From: Pseudomonadales bacterium
GTDB lineage: Bacteria; Pseudomonadota; Gammaproteobacteria; Pseudomonadales; Azotimanducaceae
NCBI GenBank assembly: GCA_028281005.1
Contig: JANQKS010000115.1
Location: 62,001 to 126,000, forward strand
DNA length: 64,000 nucleotides
Reading direction: 5' to 3'
A program made the translations under genes and the position numbers. The notes beneath the pieces are model-generated. The model saw only the letters and a list, made by a program, of their open reading frames with translations, was not told where the DNA came from and searched no databases. Shown here piece by piece: positions 44,100-52,858 of this stretch; within the stretch, counting starts at the first letter, position 1; each line of letters opens with the position of its first letter.

Positions 44100-45398
44100 A
44101 TGGCGAACGAAGCCAAAAAGACAGCCACGCTTTCGATTGAGGGAGCGGCTGAACCCATTGAGCTGCCTATCTATGGAGGCTCCGAAGGCCCAGATGTCAT
44201 CGATGTTGGCAAGCTCACTTCCCAGGGTTACTTCACTTACGACCCGGGTTTTGTCTCCACCGCATCGTGCGAATCAGAAATTACCTACATTGACGGCGAC
44301 CAGGGCATTTTGCTGCACCGCGGGTATCCCATCGATCAGCTGGCCGAACAATCAAATCACCTGGAACTCTGTTACCTACTGCTAAACGGCCACTTGCCGA
44401 ACAAAGCGGAAAATGACCAGTTTGTGCACACCATCAAAAACCACACCATGGTGCACGAGCAGCTGCGCCACTTCTTTCAGGGGTTTCGCCGGGATGCGCA
44501 CCCAATGGCCATCATGTGCGGCGTCACCGGGGCTTTGTCCGCGTTTTATCATGACTCGTTGGACATCGATAACCCCGAGCATCGCACCATCACCGCCCAC
44601 CGATTGATCGCCAAGATGCCGACGCTGGCCGCCATGAGTTACAAACACTCACTGGGCCAACCGTTTATGTATCCGCGCAACGACTTGAGTTATGCAGAAA
44701 ATTTCCTGCATATGATGTTCGCCACACCGTGTGAAGATTACGTCGTGAGCCCCACGCTTGCGCGGGCCATGGATCGCATCTTCCTGCTGCATGCGGATCA
44801 CGAACAAAACGCGTCAACATCCACGGTGCGATTGGCAGGATCCACCGGTGCCAATCCTTTTGCATGTGTAGCCGCCGGCATCGCGGCCTTGTGGGGCCCC
44901 TCCCACGGTGGCGCCAACGAGGCGGTGCTGACCATGCTGAACGAGATTGGCAGCGTTGATAACATCGACACCTACATCAAGAAAGCCAAAGACCCGAATG
45001 ATCCTTTCCGCATCATGGGTTTTGGTCACCGGGTGTATAAAAACTACGACCCGCGCGCCAAAGTGATGCAGCAAACCTGCCATGAGGTGCTGGGTGAGTT
45101 GGGCGTGGAAGACGACCCCATCCTGAAAATGGCACAACGGTTGGAGCAGATTGCGTTAGAAGACGAGTATTTTGTCAGCAAGCGACTGTACCCGAATGTT
45201 GATTTCTACTCGGGCATCATTTTGAAGGCCATTGGCATTCCAGTGGAAATGTTCACCGGCATCTTTGCCACCGGCCGCACACCGGGTTGGATTGCCCACT
45301 GGAACGAAATGGTCAGCCACCCCTATAAAATTGGCCGGCCACGCCAATTGTACAAAGGCTCTACCCAGCGCGACTACGTCGCCATTGAGTCACGCTGA
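44100..45398 (+). CDS. gltA: Citrate synthase (type I)
   Basis: GltA condenses oxaloacetate and acetyl-CoA. The 432-residue protein has the catalytic region [19 protein letters not shown] with its histidine, [12 protein letters not shown], and the signature [13 protein letters not shown], followed by the Asp in VDFYSGI. N-terminal beta domain and length fit the hexameric, NADH-sensitive class of gammaproteobacteria. GGAGG precedes the ATG. Confidence 0.97.
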   Translation: MANEAKKTATLSIEGAAEPIELPIYGGSEGPDVIDVGKLTSQGYFTYDPGFVSTASCESEITYIDGDQGILLHRGYPIDQLAEQSNHLELCYLLLNGHLPNKAENDQFVHTIKNHTMVHEQLRHFFQGFRRDAHPMAIMCGVTGALSAFYHDSLDIDNPEHRTITAHRLIAKMPTLAAMSYKHSLGQPFMYPRNDLSYAENFLHMMFATPCEDYVVSPTLARAMDRIFLLHADHEQNASTSTVRLAGSTGANPFACVAAGIAALWGPSHGGANEAVLTMLNEIGSVDNIDTYIKKAKDPNDPFRIMGFGHRVYKNYDPRAKVMQQTCHEVLGELGVEDDPILKMAQRLEQIALEDEYFVSKRLYPNVDFYSGIILKAIGIPVEMFTGIFATGRTPGWIAHWNEMVSHPYKIGRPRQLYKGSTQRDYVAIESR

Positions 45399-45439
45399 TC
45401 CTATCAATTGCAGTAGGCAGTGGGCAGCAGGGGCTACCA

Positions 45440-46348
45440 TCAAGGGCGCGTTAGTCTGCGCAGCAGACTAGACGTGTCCCAGCGTCCGCCCCCCATGGCC
45501 TGTACATCGCCGTAAAACTGATCCACCAGTGCGGTTAGCGGCAAGCGCGCGCCCAATCCTTCGCCGGTACGCAGGGCTATACCCAAATCTTTGCGCATCC
45601 AGTTGACCGCAAAACCGAATTCAAACTCATCTTCAGCCATCGTAGGGCTGCGGTTTTCCATCTGCCAGGACTGTGCTGCCCCTTGGGCAATCACATCCAC
45701 CACTTGAGCGATGTCTAACTCTGCGCGTTGCGCAAAGTGGATGCCTTCCGCCAACCCCTGCAGTACACCGGCGATGCAGATTTGGTTCACCATCTTGGTG
45801 AGTTGCCCAGCACCCGCCGGGCCGAGTAAGGCGCTCTTCTTGGCATAAGCGCCAAAAAACTCGTCTGCGCGTTCAAAGTCTTCCGGTCGCCCTCCCGCCA
45901 TTACCGTCAGCACGCCGTTTTCTGCCCCCGCCTGGCCGCCAGATACCGGCGCGTCTAAAAAGCCTACACCTTGCTCTGCACAGGCAATATCCAGCTCCAC
46001 AGCGAGTTCCTGAGAGGCGGTGGTGTGATCTACCAGCGATGTGTCTGCGCCCATCCCGGCAAGCGCACCCTCCTCGCCCAGAGCAACTGCGCGCACGTCG
46101 TCATCATTCCCCACGCACATGAACACCACTTCCGCGCCCGCAGCAGCGGCCGCAGGTGTTGCAGCTGCACGTAAACTGGCGTCAGCTTCACCCTGATATT
46201 CATCCAACCACTGGTCTGCTTTGCTGGCAGTACGGTTGTACACCGCCACTTCAGCGCCCTGTAGAGCCAAGTGTCCTGCCATGGGGTAACCCATTACCCC
46301 GAGGCCGATAAAGGCAACCCTGCGTCCGCTTAAATCTGTATTCGCCAA
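45440..46348 (-). CDS. Beta-hydroxyacid dehydrogenase (3-hydroxyisobutyrate dehydrogenase family)
   Basis: An NAD(P)-dependent oxidoreductase of 302 residues. The family pattern is complete: FIGLGVMGYPMAGHL (Rossmann loop), VDHTTASQ, the substrate loop DAPVSGGQAGAENG and the catalytic lysine in GQLTKMVNQI. Substrate cannot be told: tartronate semialdehyde, 3-hydroxyisobutyrate and succinic semialdehyde reductases look alike. It converges on gltA and is downstream of the PLP-enzyme gene, from which it is separated by palindromes. Its last codons contain an 8-pair dyad (45453-45471). Confidence 0.88.
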   Translation of the reverse strand: MANTDLSGRRVAFIGLGVMGYPMAGHLALQGAEVAVYNRTASKADQWLDEYQGEADASLRAAATPAAAAAGAEVVFMCVGNDDDVRAVALGEEGALAGMGADTSLVDHTTASQELAVELDIACAEQGVGFLDAPVSGGQAGAENGVLTVMAGGRPEDFERADEFFGAYAKKSALLGPAGAGQLTKMVNQICIAGVLQGLAEGIHFAQRAELDIAQVVDVIAQGAAQSWQMENRSPTMAEDEFEFGFAVNWMRKDLGIALRTGEGLGARLPLTALVDQFYGDVQAMGGGRWDTSSLLRRLTRP

Positions 46349-46379
46349 TCTCTTGCTCCGCTCTAACTGGTTCTTGTCC

Positions 46380-46510
46380 AGAAATTGTCATCCATGACAA
46401 TTTCTTCCCACGGGTTGCTACGCAACCCTCTCAAAAACCTACGGTTTTTGGCTCGCGCTATCCATGCGCTCGAAGTCGATGTCCAAAATACAAGTATTTT
46501 GGACATCGAC
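46380..46510. repeat. Array of five palindromes between two metabolic genes
   Basis: Within 131 bases there are perfect inverted repeats at 46380-46405 (12 pairs, 2-base loop), 46412-46428 (7 pairs, loop TAC), 46432-46450 (8 pairs, loop TAC), 46455-46469 (4 pairs) and 46475-46510 (17 pairs, loop AA). The last runs up to the stop codon of the PLP-enzyme gene and shares its final base. None is followed by a T-run on the transcribed strand. The origin is unknown; a similar array lies in the tRNA spacer at 6125-6251. Confidence 0.85.
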
Positions 46511-47778
46511 TAACTGTACGAAACGTCGCCGCTGCGGCGGCTGCGGACCCCGCTGCGGACGTCCGCTAGGTGTTTTCCCAGCACCTCGAGATAGGCTGGC
46601 ATAGTGCGTTGGTGTTCCGGCGAAATCATGTACTGGATGCCGTCCGGGTCTTGCAGCCGGGAAGAGAACCAACCGTCCGCGTACAAACCCTCACCTACCG
46701 CGAGAATATCGTCAGCATCACTGCCAAATCCGACGATGGACAACTTGGGCTCGCCATACACCCTCAGGCCCAGCTGCTCACAACCGCTCAACAACTGCAG
46801 GCGCGCATCATCAATCCTGCGAGCGCGATCTTCATAACCCTCACGACCAAGAAAATTGAGCACCGCCCATGCTGCCGCGATGGCGCCGCCAGGACGCGTG
46901 CCGGCAAAAGTGGGGGTATACATGTGCCCGCATGGCCAATCTGAAAAGTGAAACACTTGGGCATCACGCAGCGTCTTGGCGCGATACAACACCGTAGATG
47001 CACCTTTGGCTGCGTAGCCGTATTTGTGCAGATCCAACGACATGGAACTGACGCCGGGTAGGCTAAAATCATAAGCTTCTATGGTCTGCGCGGATATAGC
47101 GCGCATGAAGGGATTGAGATAACCACCCACGCAAGCATCGACGTGCAACCACAGATTGCGGCGCGTGGCGAGATCGCTAAGGTCTTCAATCGGATCGATC
47201 AGGCCGTATGGAAAACAGGGTGCGGAGCCAACCAGCATCACCGTGTTGTCGGTGATGGCGTTTTCCATCGCGGTCACATCAGCCTTAAAATCCTCTGCAC
47301 ACGGTACTCGCACCACGCGCAACCCCATCAAGTGCGCACCTTTGTCAAACGCCGGATGTACGCTGTAAGGCGCAACAATTTCCGGCGTTCCGTGGACCGG
47401 CTTGTGAGCCGCCACATGGTCGCGGCAGGCTTTGATCGCCAACAAAATACTTTCAGAACCACCTGAGGTCATGCACCCCGCCGCACCGTCCGGAGCCTGC
47501 TGCAAGGACAACGCCATGCTGACCACTTCGCTTTCCATGCGCTTCAAGCTGGGAAAGGCCGCAGGCCCAAGCCCATTTTCCGCAATGAACATGCCGTAAG
47601 CATCATGCGCTACCTGCATTACGTCATCACCGGAATGAAACACGTAAACAGCAGCCTTACCACCGCGCCAGTCCACGTCGGCGCCACCCATACTCATCAT
47701 TTGGTCTTTAAGTTCACCCCAATCGCGCCCATCGGCGGGAAGGTCTAGGTGTGGCTTGTGTGTGCCTGTATCACTCAC
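46510..47778 (-). CDS. PLP-dependent decarboxylase/sphingosine-1-phosphate-lyase-like enzyme
   Basis: A 422-residue group II PLP enzyme. The PLP lysine is in MSLDLHKYGYAAKG; upstream are TSGGSESILLAIKACRDH (phosphate loop) and LHVDACVGGY with the Asp that pairs with the pyridine nitrogen. The closest pattern I know is the S1P lyase/DUF-type carbon-carbon lyase group (CxGG or ACVGGY), not glutamate decarboxylase. The substrate is not known. The last ~12 residues (Arg/Ser/Gly-rich) are coded by GC-rich repeats that continue into the palindrome array, so the original C-terminus may have been altered. Divergent from selA. Confidence 0.85.
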   Translation of the reverse strand: MSDTGTHKPHLDLPADGRDWGELKDQMMSMGGADVDWRGGKAAVYVFHSGDDVMQVAHDAYGMFIAENGLGPAAFPSLKRMESEVVSMALSLQQAPDGAAGCMTSGGSESILLAIKACRDHVAAHKPVHGTPEIVAPYSVHPAFDKGAHLMGLRVVRVPCAEDFKADVTAMENAITDNTVMLVGSAPCFPYGLIDPIEDLSDLATRRNLWLHVDACVGGYLNPFMRAISAQTIEAYDFSLPGVSSMSLDLHKYGYAAKGASTVLYRAKTLRDAQVFHFSDWPCGHMYTPTFAGTRPGGAIAAAWAVLNFLGREGYEDRARRIDDARLQLLSGCEQLGLRVYGEPKLSIVGFGSDADDILAVGEGLYADGWFSSRLQDPDGIQYMISPEHQRTMPAYLEVLGKHLADVRSGVRSRRSGDVSYS

Positions 47779-47891
47779 GGACTGCTCCTGCTGATCTGTT
47801 GAGGCTTAGCATAATAAACTCATTGGCCCACATTTCCCCTAGAAGTAAACTTAGCGCCACACAATTACAGTCTCACAACCAGCGGTTAAAT

Positions 47892-49253
47892 ATGCCCGAA
47901 CTACGTGATCTACCGGCGGTGGATACGTTGCTTAGCGACTCACAGCTCGGACCGGCCATACAACAACATGGCGTAAAAGCTGTGCGTGACGCCATCCGTA
48001 GCTTACAAGGCGAGATGCGGGCAGCCAAAAGCGTTCCTGCATGGGCCGTTGAGCCCACCGAATATGCCACGCGTATCTCCCAACAACTGCGAGTAGAGGC
48101 GTACACACCGGTTTTTAATCTCACCGGCACCATCGTCCACACCAATCTCGGCCGCGCCTTGTTAAGCGACCGCCTGTGGTCAGACATCGCAGACCTCGTG
48201 ACCCGGCCGATGAACCTGGAATACAACCTTGCCGCCGGCAAACGCGGCGACCGTGATGCCATCGTCGAACAGCGCTTGTGCCGCCTGACCGGGGCGGAGG
48301 CGGCAACCATCGTTAACAACAACGCCGCCGCACTGTTGTTGTGTTTAAACACTTTTGCCCAAGGCAAAAAAGTACCCGTCTCCCGGGGAGAGTTAATCGA
48401 AATTGGCGGTAGCTTCCGCCTCCCTGAACTCATGTCGCGCTCAGGCTGTGAGCTGTTGGAAGTCGGCACCACCAACCGTACCCATGGCAAAGACTATGCG
48501 GCGGTGCTCGACCAGGCCGCCATGCTGCTCAAAGTGCACCCCAGCAACTACTACATCGGCGGTTTCTCGACCGAAGTCCCAGCAGCAGAGCTGGCGTCAA
48601 TGGCCACTGAACAAGGGATCCCAAGCTGCGTAGACTTAGGTAGTGGCACACTCGTCGATTTAACTCGGTGGGGTTTACCTGCGGAACCCACGCCGCAATC
48701 GGTATTGGCAGACGGCATCGATCTCGTCACCTTTAGCGGAGACAAATTGCTAGGCTCGGTGCAGGCCGGCATCATCGTCGGCAAACACGAACTGTTAGCT
48801 CAGATCAAAAAGAACCCGCTCAAACGTGCGCTGCGTGCAGACAAAATCACCCTCGCCGTGCTCGAAACCACGCTAAAACACTACGAAGAGCCGGATACGC
48901 TGGCGCAACACATTCCGCTTTTGCGCACCTTAACGCTGGAAGAATCAGAATTGCGCCGCCGCGGCGAGGCGCTAGTGAATACCTTAAAACACCTTTCAAC
49001 AAGCTGGTCGACGGCATTGGAAATGTCCACGGCCCAAATTGGCAGCGGTGCCTTACCGGATAAGACGCTCCCCAGCCTAAGTCTTACTCTCACTCACAGA
49101 GACAAGTCCGCGGACGAAATTGCCTCGCTGCTGCGCAATTTGAGTACACCCGTCGTCGGCCGCATCAGCGATGACAAGGTGTGGCTCGACTTACGTGGAG
49201 CGGAACCGGAAACCGCACTACATAAAACCCTGCAGGAGTTCGTCGGCCAGTGA
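47892..49253 (+). CDS. selA: SelA, L-seryl-tRNA(Sec) selenium transferase
   Basis: SelA converts Ser-tRNA(Sec) to Sec-tRNA(Sec) with selenophosphate. The 453-residue PLP protein shows LRDLPAVDTLL at the start, INLGRALL-type HTNLGRALLSD, VNNNAAALLL and the PLP lysine in FSGDKLLGSVQAG. The ATG at 47892 gives the usual N-terminus; the frame is open for 47 more codons upstream but those overlap the divergent gene. It overlaps selB by four bases (GTGA). Confidence 0.97.
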   Translation: MPELRDLPAVDTLLSDSQLGPAIQQHGVKAVRDAIRSLQGEMRAAKSVPAWAVEPTEYATRISQQLRVEAYTPVFNLTGTIVHTNLGRALLSDRLWSDIADLVTRPMNLEYNLAAGKRGDRDAIVEQRLCRLTGAEAATIVNNNAAALLLCLNTFAQGKKVPVSRGELIEIGGSFRLPELMSRSGCELLEVGTTNRTHGKDYAAVLDQAAMLLKVHPSNYYIGGFSTEVPAAELASMATEQGIPSCVDLGSGTLVDLTRWGLPAEPTPQSVLADGIDLVTFSGDKLLGSVQAGIIVGKHELLAQIKKNPLKRALRADKITLAVLETTLKHYEEPDTLAQHIPLLRTLTLEESELRRRGEALVNTLKHLSTSWSTALEMSTAQIGSGALPDKTLPSLSLTLTHRDKSADEIASLLRNLSTPVVGRISDDKVWLDLRGAEPETALHKTLQEFVGQ

Positions 49254-51106
49254 TCGTGACACTGGCCGGCCATGTGGATCACGGCAAAACTTCATTGGTG
49301 CGGGCGCTCACCGGAGTCGATACCGACCGTTTGGAACAAGAAAAGCAACGCGGCCTCACCATTGACCTCGGGTTTGCATACGTTAAGGACGATAACCCGT
49401 CCGGTACATTAGGTTTTGTGGATGTGCCAGGCCATCATAAGTTCATCCACAACATGGTGGCCGGAGTGGCCAGCCACCAGTACGCCCTGCTGGTCATTGC
49501 GGCCGACGACGGACCCATGCCCCAAAGCCGCGAGCACCTCGATATCCTGCGTTTGATCGGAGTTGAAAGAGGTGTCATTGCGCTGACCAAAATTGATCGC
49601 GTCGATGCAGACCGCCTAAAACAGTGTGAGCTAGAAATAACCAACCTGGTGGCGGGTTCGTTTCTAGAGAACGCCGCGATTGTGCCCACCAGTGTCGAAC
49701 AGCCAGAATCTATTCAGCGCCTGCTAGAGCATTTGCACGCCCAAACCACAGCCGATCAAGCGCAGGCAGCCGACGGCGCGTTCCGTTTGGCAGTCGACCG
49801 CACCTTCTTAGTTAAAGGCGCCGGTCTTGTGGTCACCGGCACGGTCCACTGTGGGAGTGTCTCCGAAGACGACACCCTCTACCACTTCCCCAGTGGCAAG
49901 GCGATACGAGTCCGCGGCGTGCGCGCCCAAGACCAGAAGGTCACCGCCGCGCACACCGGTGACCGCTGCGCGCTAAACCTGACCGGCATCGATCTTGATG
50001 AGGTGACGCGCGGCGATTGGGTCACCGCAGAACCTTCCCCAGCCTATCGCGAGGTAACGGGGGAGCTAACAGTGCTAGAGAACTTTCCGCGGCCCATCAA
50101 ACACTGGACCCCCGTGCATGTATATCATGCCACCAGCCACACCACCGGACGCATTGCGCTGCTTAGCGACCAACGCCTTGGCCCTGGAGAAGCAGGGTTA
50201 GTCGACCTTTTGTGTGATACCCCCTTGCCGGTGCACCACGGTGATCAACTCGTCATTCGAGATCAAAGCCTCGATGTCACCCTCGGCGGATTGCGCGTAG
50301 TTCATGCCAGCAAGGACCAAACCCAACGCCGGCGCAATGAGCAGCGTCGTGATCTATTAGAACAACTGGACAGCGACAATCACGCCGAAACGTTACGCAA
50401 ACTGTTACAACAAGGATCTGTCGACCCCGAGCACTTCCGCCAAGTGCGGCACCTCAGCCCCGACGACATGGCAAATCTTGTCGAAACGGCAGATGCACTG
50501 AAGGTTCAGGGATTGCTAGTCAATCGAGCTTATTGGGGCAACTTAGCCAAGCAGGCTTTCACTCAGGTTAAACAGCACCAAACCGAGAACCCCAGCTCCC
50601 CGGGCCTGCGAGAAAACCAGATCACCGGCATCCCGGATACGCTCAAACAAACCCTACTCAACGCCCTGGTGCAGGCCAAACAACTGAAAAACACCGCCGG
50701 TTTATTTCAGCTCCCGGAACACACGGCAGAGCTACCCGAAACCTTGGCCAAATCATGGCGCCGCCTGCAACCGGCGCTGGATCAGCCGCAAGCACCTTCA
50801 ACTGGCGATCTCGCTAAACAGTGGTCAACGCCCCAACAACAAATTGAAGCGGACCTAAAAGAGCTCAGTAAGCGCGGCTACGTCACACACATTGCAAACC
50901 ACCGTTTCTACTTGCCGACCCAACTTGAAAGTCTGTCGAAGCAGGTACTAGCGCTTGCCGAAGACAAACCTTTCAACGTTCGCAAATTCAGAGACCGCAC
51001 AGGGATCGGACGCAACGTGGCCATTGAGATCCTTGAATACTTCGACAGGCGCGGATTTACACGCAGACAAGGCAACGAACGGATCGTGTTGAAACAGACT
51101 ATTTAA
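49250..51106 (+). CDS. selB: SelB, selenocysteine-specific elongation factor
   Basis: SelB is the EF-Tu-like GTPase that brings Sec-tRNA(Sec) to UGA codons with a SECIS element. G1 is AGHVDHGKTS (6-15), G2 GLTIDLGFAYV, G3 DVPGHHKFIHNM, G4 TKID. Domains II/III follow, then four winged helices in the C-terminal ~240 residues that read the SECIS hairpin (last one KFRDRTGIGRNVAIEILEYFDRRGFTRR). 618 residues, normal. GTG start inside the selA stop. Its stop codon TAA overlaps the stop codon of the convergent HNH gene in TTAA. Confidence 0.97.
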   Translation: MIVTLAGHVDHGKTSLVRALTGVDTDRLEQEKQRGLTIDLGFAYVKDDNPSGTLGFVDVPGHHKFIHNMVAGVASHQYALLVIAADDGPMPQSREHLDILRLIGVERGVIALTKIDRVDADRLKQCELEITNLVAGSFLENAAIVPTSVEQPESIQRLLEHLHAQTTADQAQAADGAFRLAVDRTFLVKGAGLVVTGTVHCGSVSEDDTLYHFPSGKAIRVRGVRAQDQKVTAAHTGDRCALNLTGIDLDEVTRGDWVTAEPSPAYREVTGELTVLENFPRPIKHWTPVHVYHATSHTTGRIALLSDQRLGPGEAGLVDLLCDTPLPVHHGDQLVIRDQSLDVTLGGLRVVHASKDQTQRRRNEQRRDLLEQLDSDNHAETLRKLLQQGSVDPEHFRQVRHLSPDDMANLVETADALKVQGLLVNRAYWGNLAKQAFTQVKQHQTENPSSPGLRENQITGIPDTLKQTLLNALVQAKQLKNTAGLFQLPEHTAELPETLAKSWRRLQPALDQPQAPSTGDLAKQWSTPQQQIEADLKELSKRGYVTHIANHRFYLPTQLESLSKQVLALAEDKPFNVRKFRDRTGIGRNVAIEILEYFDRRGFTRRQGNERIVLKQTI

Positions 51107-52368
51107 GGGTCTTCATGCTGCATCAACACAAAGTTGATGTAGTGATAGTCAGGTGGTTTATGTCCAAGCTCGGGTGTGAGGGTGTAAGGGTCGATGGCTT
51201 GGGCATCAAACGTTTCGTATGGAAAAAACGTTTCCGCGGAAACGTTTTCTAGCTCGTTCATAGCGGATGCAGACGACGGGATTGGCTCTGGAACAACAGG
51301 TCCAGTTAACTGATCCGCCACCGCTGGCAAAACATTACCTTCAGGGTCACGAAACACAAAATCAACTGAGCCGTCATCTACAAGCTCCCGATGCACCCGA
51401 TATCCTTGCTCATGAATGAGCCGGTGATGAAAGCGACACAACAGCACCAAGTTGTTCAGCTCCGTTTTACCGCCTTTAGACCAATGGTGAACGTGATGGG
51501 CATCCACAAACCGATTGTGGTCACACCCGGGAAAACGACAACCGCCATCCCGTTTGTGTAAGGCGCGTCTGAGTGGACCGGACACCAGCCGCGTTTTAGA
51601 TGCGGGTAACGGTGTTCCCTGCTCATCACATCGGTGTGTCACCACGCTGGCATCACACAGCAGACGTTCTTTCAAAGGTTCCGCCAAGGGTGAGCTATCC
51701 AGATCTATGTGGATTTGGAAGCGGTCGGCGGATGATACGCGGCCGTTAGCCTGCTTCGCCGCCAATGCCTGCTCCACCACCCCCATCAAACACTCAGCAT
51801 TGCGTTGATGACCGCTGACCTCGGCAGGCGGCTCTACCGCCTCTAACGCTTGGAGTAACAGCATCCCGTGTTCCGCGGACAAACGCCCTTTGAATACCAG
51901 TCCACCTGCGCTGTCTCGGGAGTAAGACAAGGTAGAAGCATCTTCCTGCACCTGTTTAACCGTCAAAGTCTGCCGATACTGACGCATCACGGTTTCGGTC
52001 TGCGCCGCGTTGGCATGTAAAGCAATGTTTAACAGACGCTGCTCATTGTCTACCGTGGCCACTCGGGTCATGGCACGTACTTTGGAGTAACTGATGCGGC
52101 CTTCGGCAAATGCAGCCGGGATGACATCCAACTCGTGTAACGCCCGGCCCACCCGCACTTTCTCTCGCGCCGCTGCCGGTCCAATGCCACACCGGTAGGT
52201 CAACCACTGGGCTGTGGTTTTGCAGCCTTCGCGGGCATAACCGCGGTTTTCATCAAACGCGTGGATGAGTTTTAGCAGCGCATAAGTGGCAAGATTGATC
52301 TGTGCGTACAGTGAGCAGATTTGTTCACCCAGGGTGGTGTCGAACGGCACCAAGTGATTGTTTTTCAT
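51103..52368 (-). CDS. DUF222/HNH endonuclease
   Basis: A 421-residue protein: DUF222 helical domain (about 1-270) followed by an HNH nuclease motif with zinc cysteines (CRFPGCDHNRFVDAHHVHHW, then NLVLLCRFHHRLIHE) and a ~90-residue acidic tail. The HNH residues are all present, so it is probably active on DNA. DUF222-HNH proteins are abundant, mostly uncharacterised and often scattered in many copies. It sits between selB and selC, which are usually adjacent or near. Its promoter overlaps a near-perfect LexA box, so DNA damage induction is likely. Confidence 0.9.
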   Translation of the reverse strand: MKNNHLVPFDTTLGEQICSLYAQINLATYALLKLIHAFDENRGYAREGCKTTAQWLTYRCGIGPAAAREKVRVGRALHELDVIPAAFAEGRISYSKVRAMTRVATVDNEQRLLNIALHANAAQTETVMRQYRQTLTVKQVQEDASTLSYSRDSAGGLVFKGRLSAEHGMLLLQALEAVEPPAEVSGHQRNAECLMGVVEQALAAKQANGRVSSADRFQIHIDLDSSPLAEPLKERLLCDASVVTHRCDEQGTPLPASKTRLVSGPLRRALHKRDGGCRFPGCDHNRFVDAHHVHHWSKGGKTELNNLVLLCRFHHRLIHEQGYRVHRELVDDGSVDFVFRDPEGNVLPAVADQLTGPVVPEPIPSSASAMNELENVSAETFFPYETFDAQAIDPYTLTPELGHKPPDYHYINFVLMQHEDP

Positions 52369-52397
52369 GAGGTTACTTTCTGGAAAAGCGAAGCCTT

Positions 52398-52426
52398 ATT
52401 ATAACAAAATACTGGATATATATACA
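52398..52426 (-). promoter_or_regulatory. Promoter of the HNH gene
   Basis: On the minus strand a perfect -10 TATAAT (52398-52403) lies 30 bases before the ATG, with a weak -35 TGTATA (52421-52426) after a 17-base spacer. The -35 lies inside the LexA-like palindrome, so a bound repressor would block RNA polymerase. Confidence 0.7.
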
Positions 52427-52429
52427 GTA
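52410..52429. promoter_or_regulatory. LexA (SOS) box upstream of HNH gene
   Basis: The plus strand reads TACTGGATAT then ATATACAGTA. The SOS consensus is TACTGT-(AT)4-ACAGTA; only one base differs, in one half site, and it covers the -35 region of the HNH gene. selC starts 75 bases away on the other side. Confidence 0.75.
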
Positions 52430-52504
52430 ATATCCCGTACTTCCGAAAGGCTGCATAGGCTGTAGCAAAAGAGTCGTTGCCGTTTTTTTGTTACCATCTC
52501 TCGC

Positions 52505-52597
52505 GGAAGAGCATCGTCTCCGGTGGGGCGCGCGGCCTTCAAAGCCGTTGAGGTGCGAATACGTGCCTGGTGGGTTCGACTCCTACCTCTTCCGCCA
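52505..52597 (+). tRNA. selC: tRNA-Sec (anticodon TCA)
   Basis: A 93-base tRNA with the features of bacterial tRNA-Sec: anticodon loop CTTCAAA (UCA), a long D stem (CGTCTC/GGGGCG), a long variable arm (AGGTGC/GTGCCT), T-loop TTCGACT, discriminator G and encoded CCA. The acceptor stem is GGAAGAG/CTCTTCC (7 pairs) with a 5-pair T stem (GTGGG/CCTAC). E. coli has 8+5; here the base after the seventh pair (C) has no partner, so the stack is 12 pairs. The 3' end is the left boundary of a genomic island. Confidence 0.96.
52584..52597 (+). repeat. Left direct repeat (att site) of the selC island
   Basis: TACCTCTTCCGCCA, the end of the selC T-arm, acceptor strand and CCA. It keeps selC intact. Confidence 0.8.
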
Positions 52598-52858
52598 TAA
52601 AGCTAGCTAAATATGCCGTGCGCACAATTGTCAACTAACACGGTTTACTAGTTAGGAATTATTGAGGTTACAACGCTAACCATCTGTATCTATTACCAAT
52701 TACTACTACACGGCCAATCAGAGAGTTTCGAAAAATAGCGAGAGCACGCGGTGCGCGTTACCCGCCATCGCTTAACCAAGGAAGGACCCGCAGAAGTTAA
52801 CGTGCGACCGTTCTCATGGAGACAAATCCATTGACTGAACTATCAGCGATGAGCCCTG

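Noticed and set aside
45453-45471. 8-pair dyad as gltA terminator
   Set aside because: It lies inside the last codons of the convergent dehydrogenase and has no T-run on either side.
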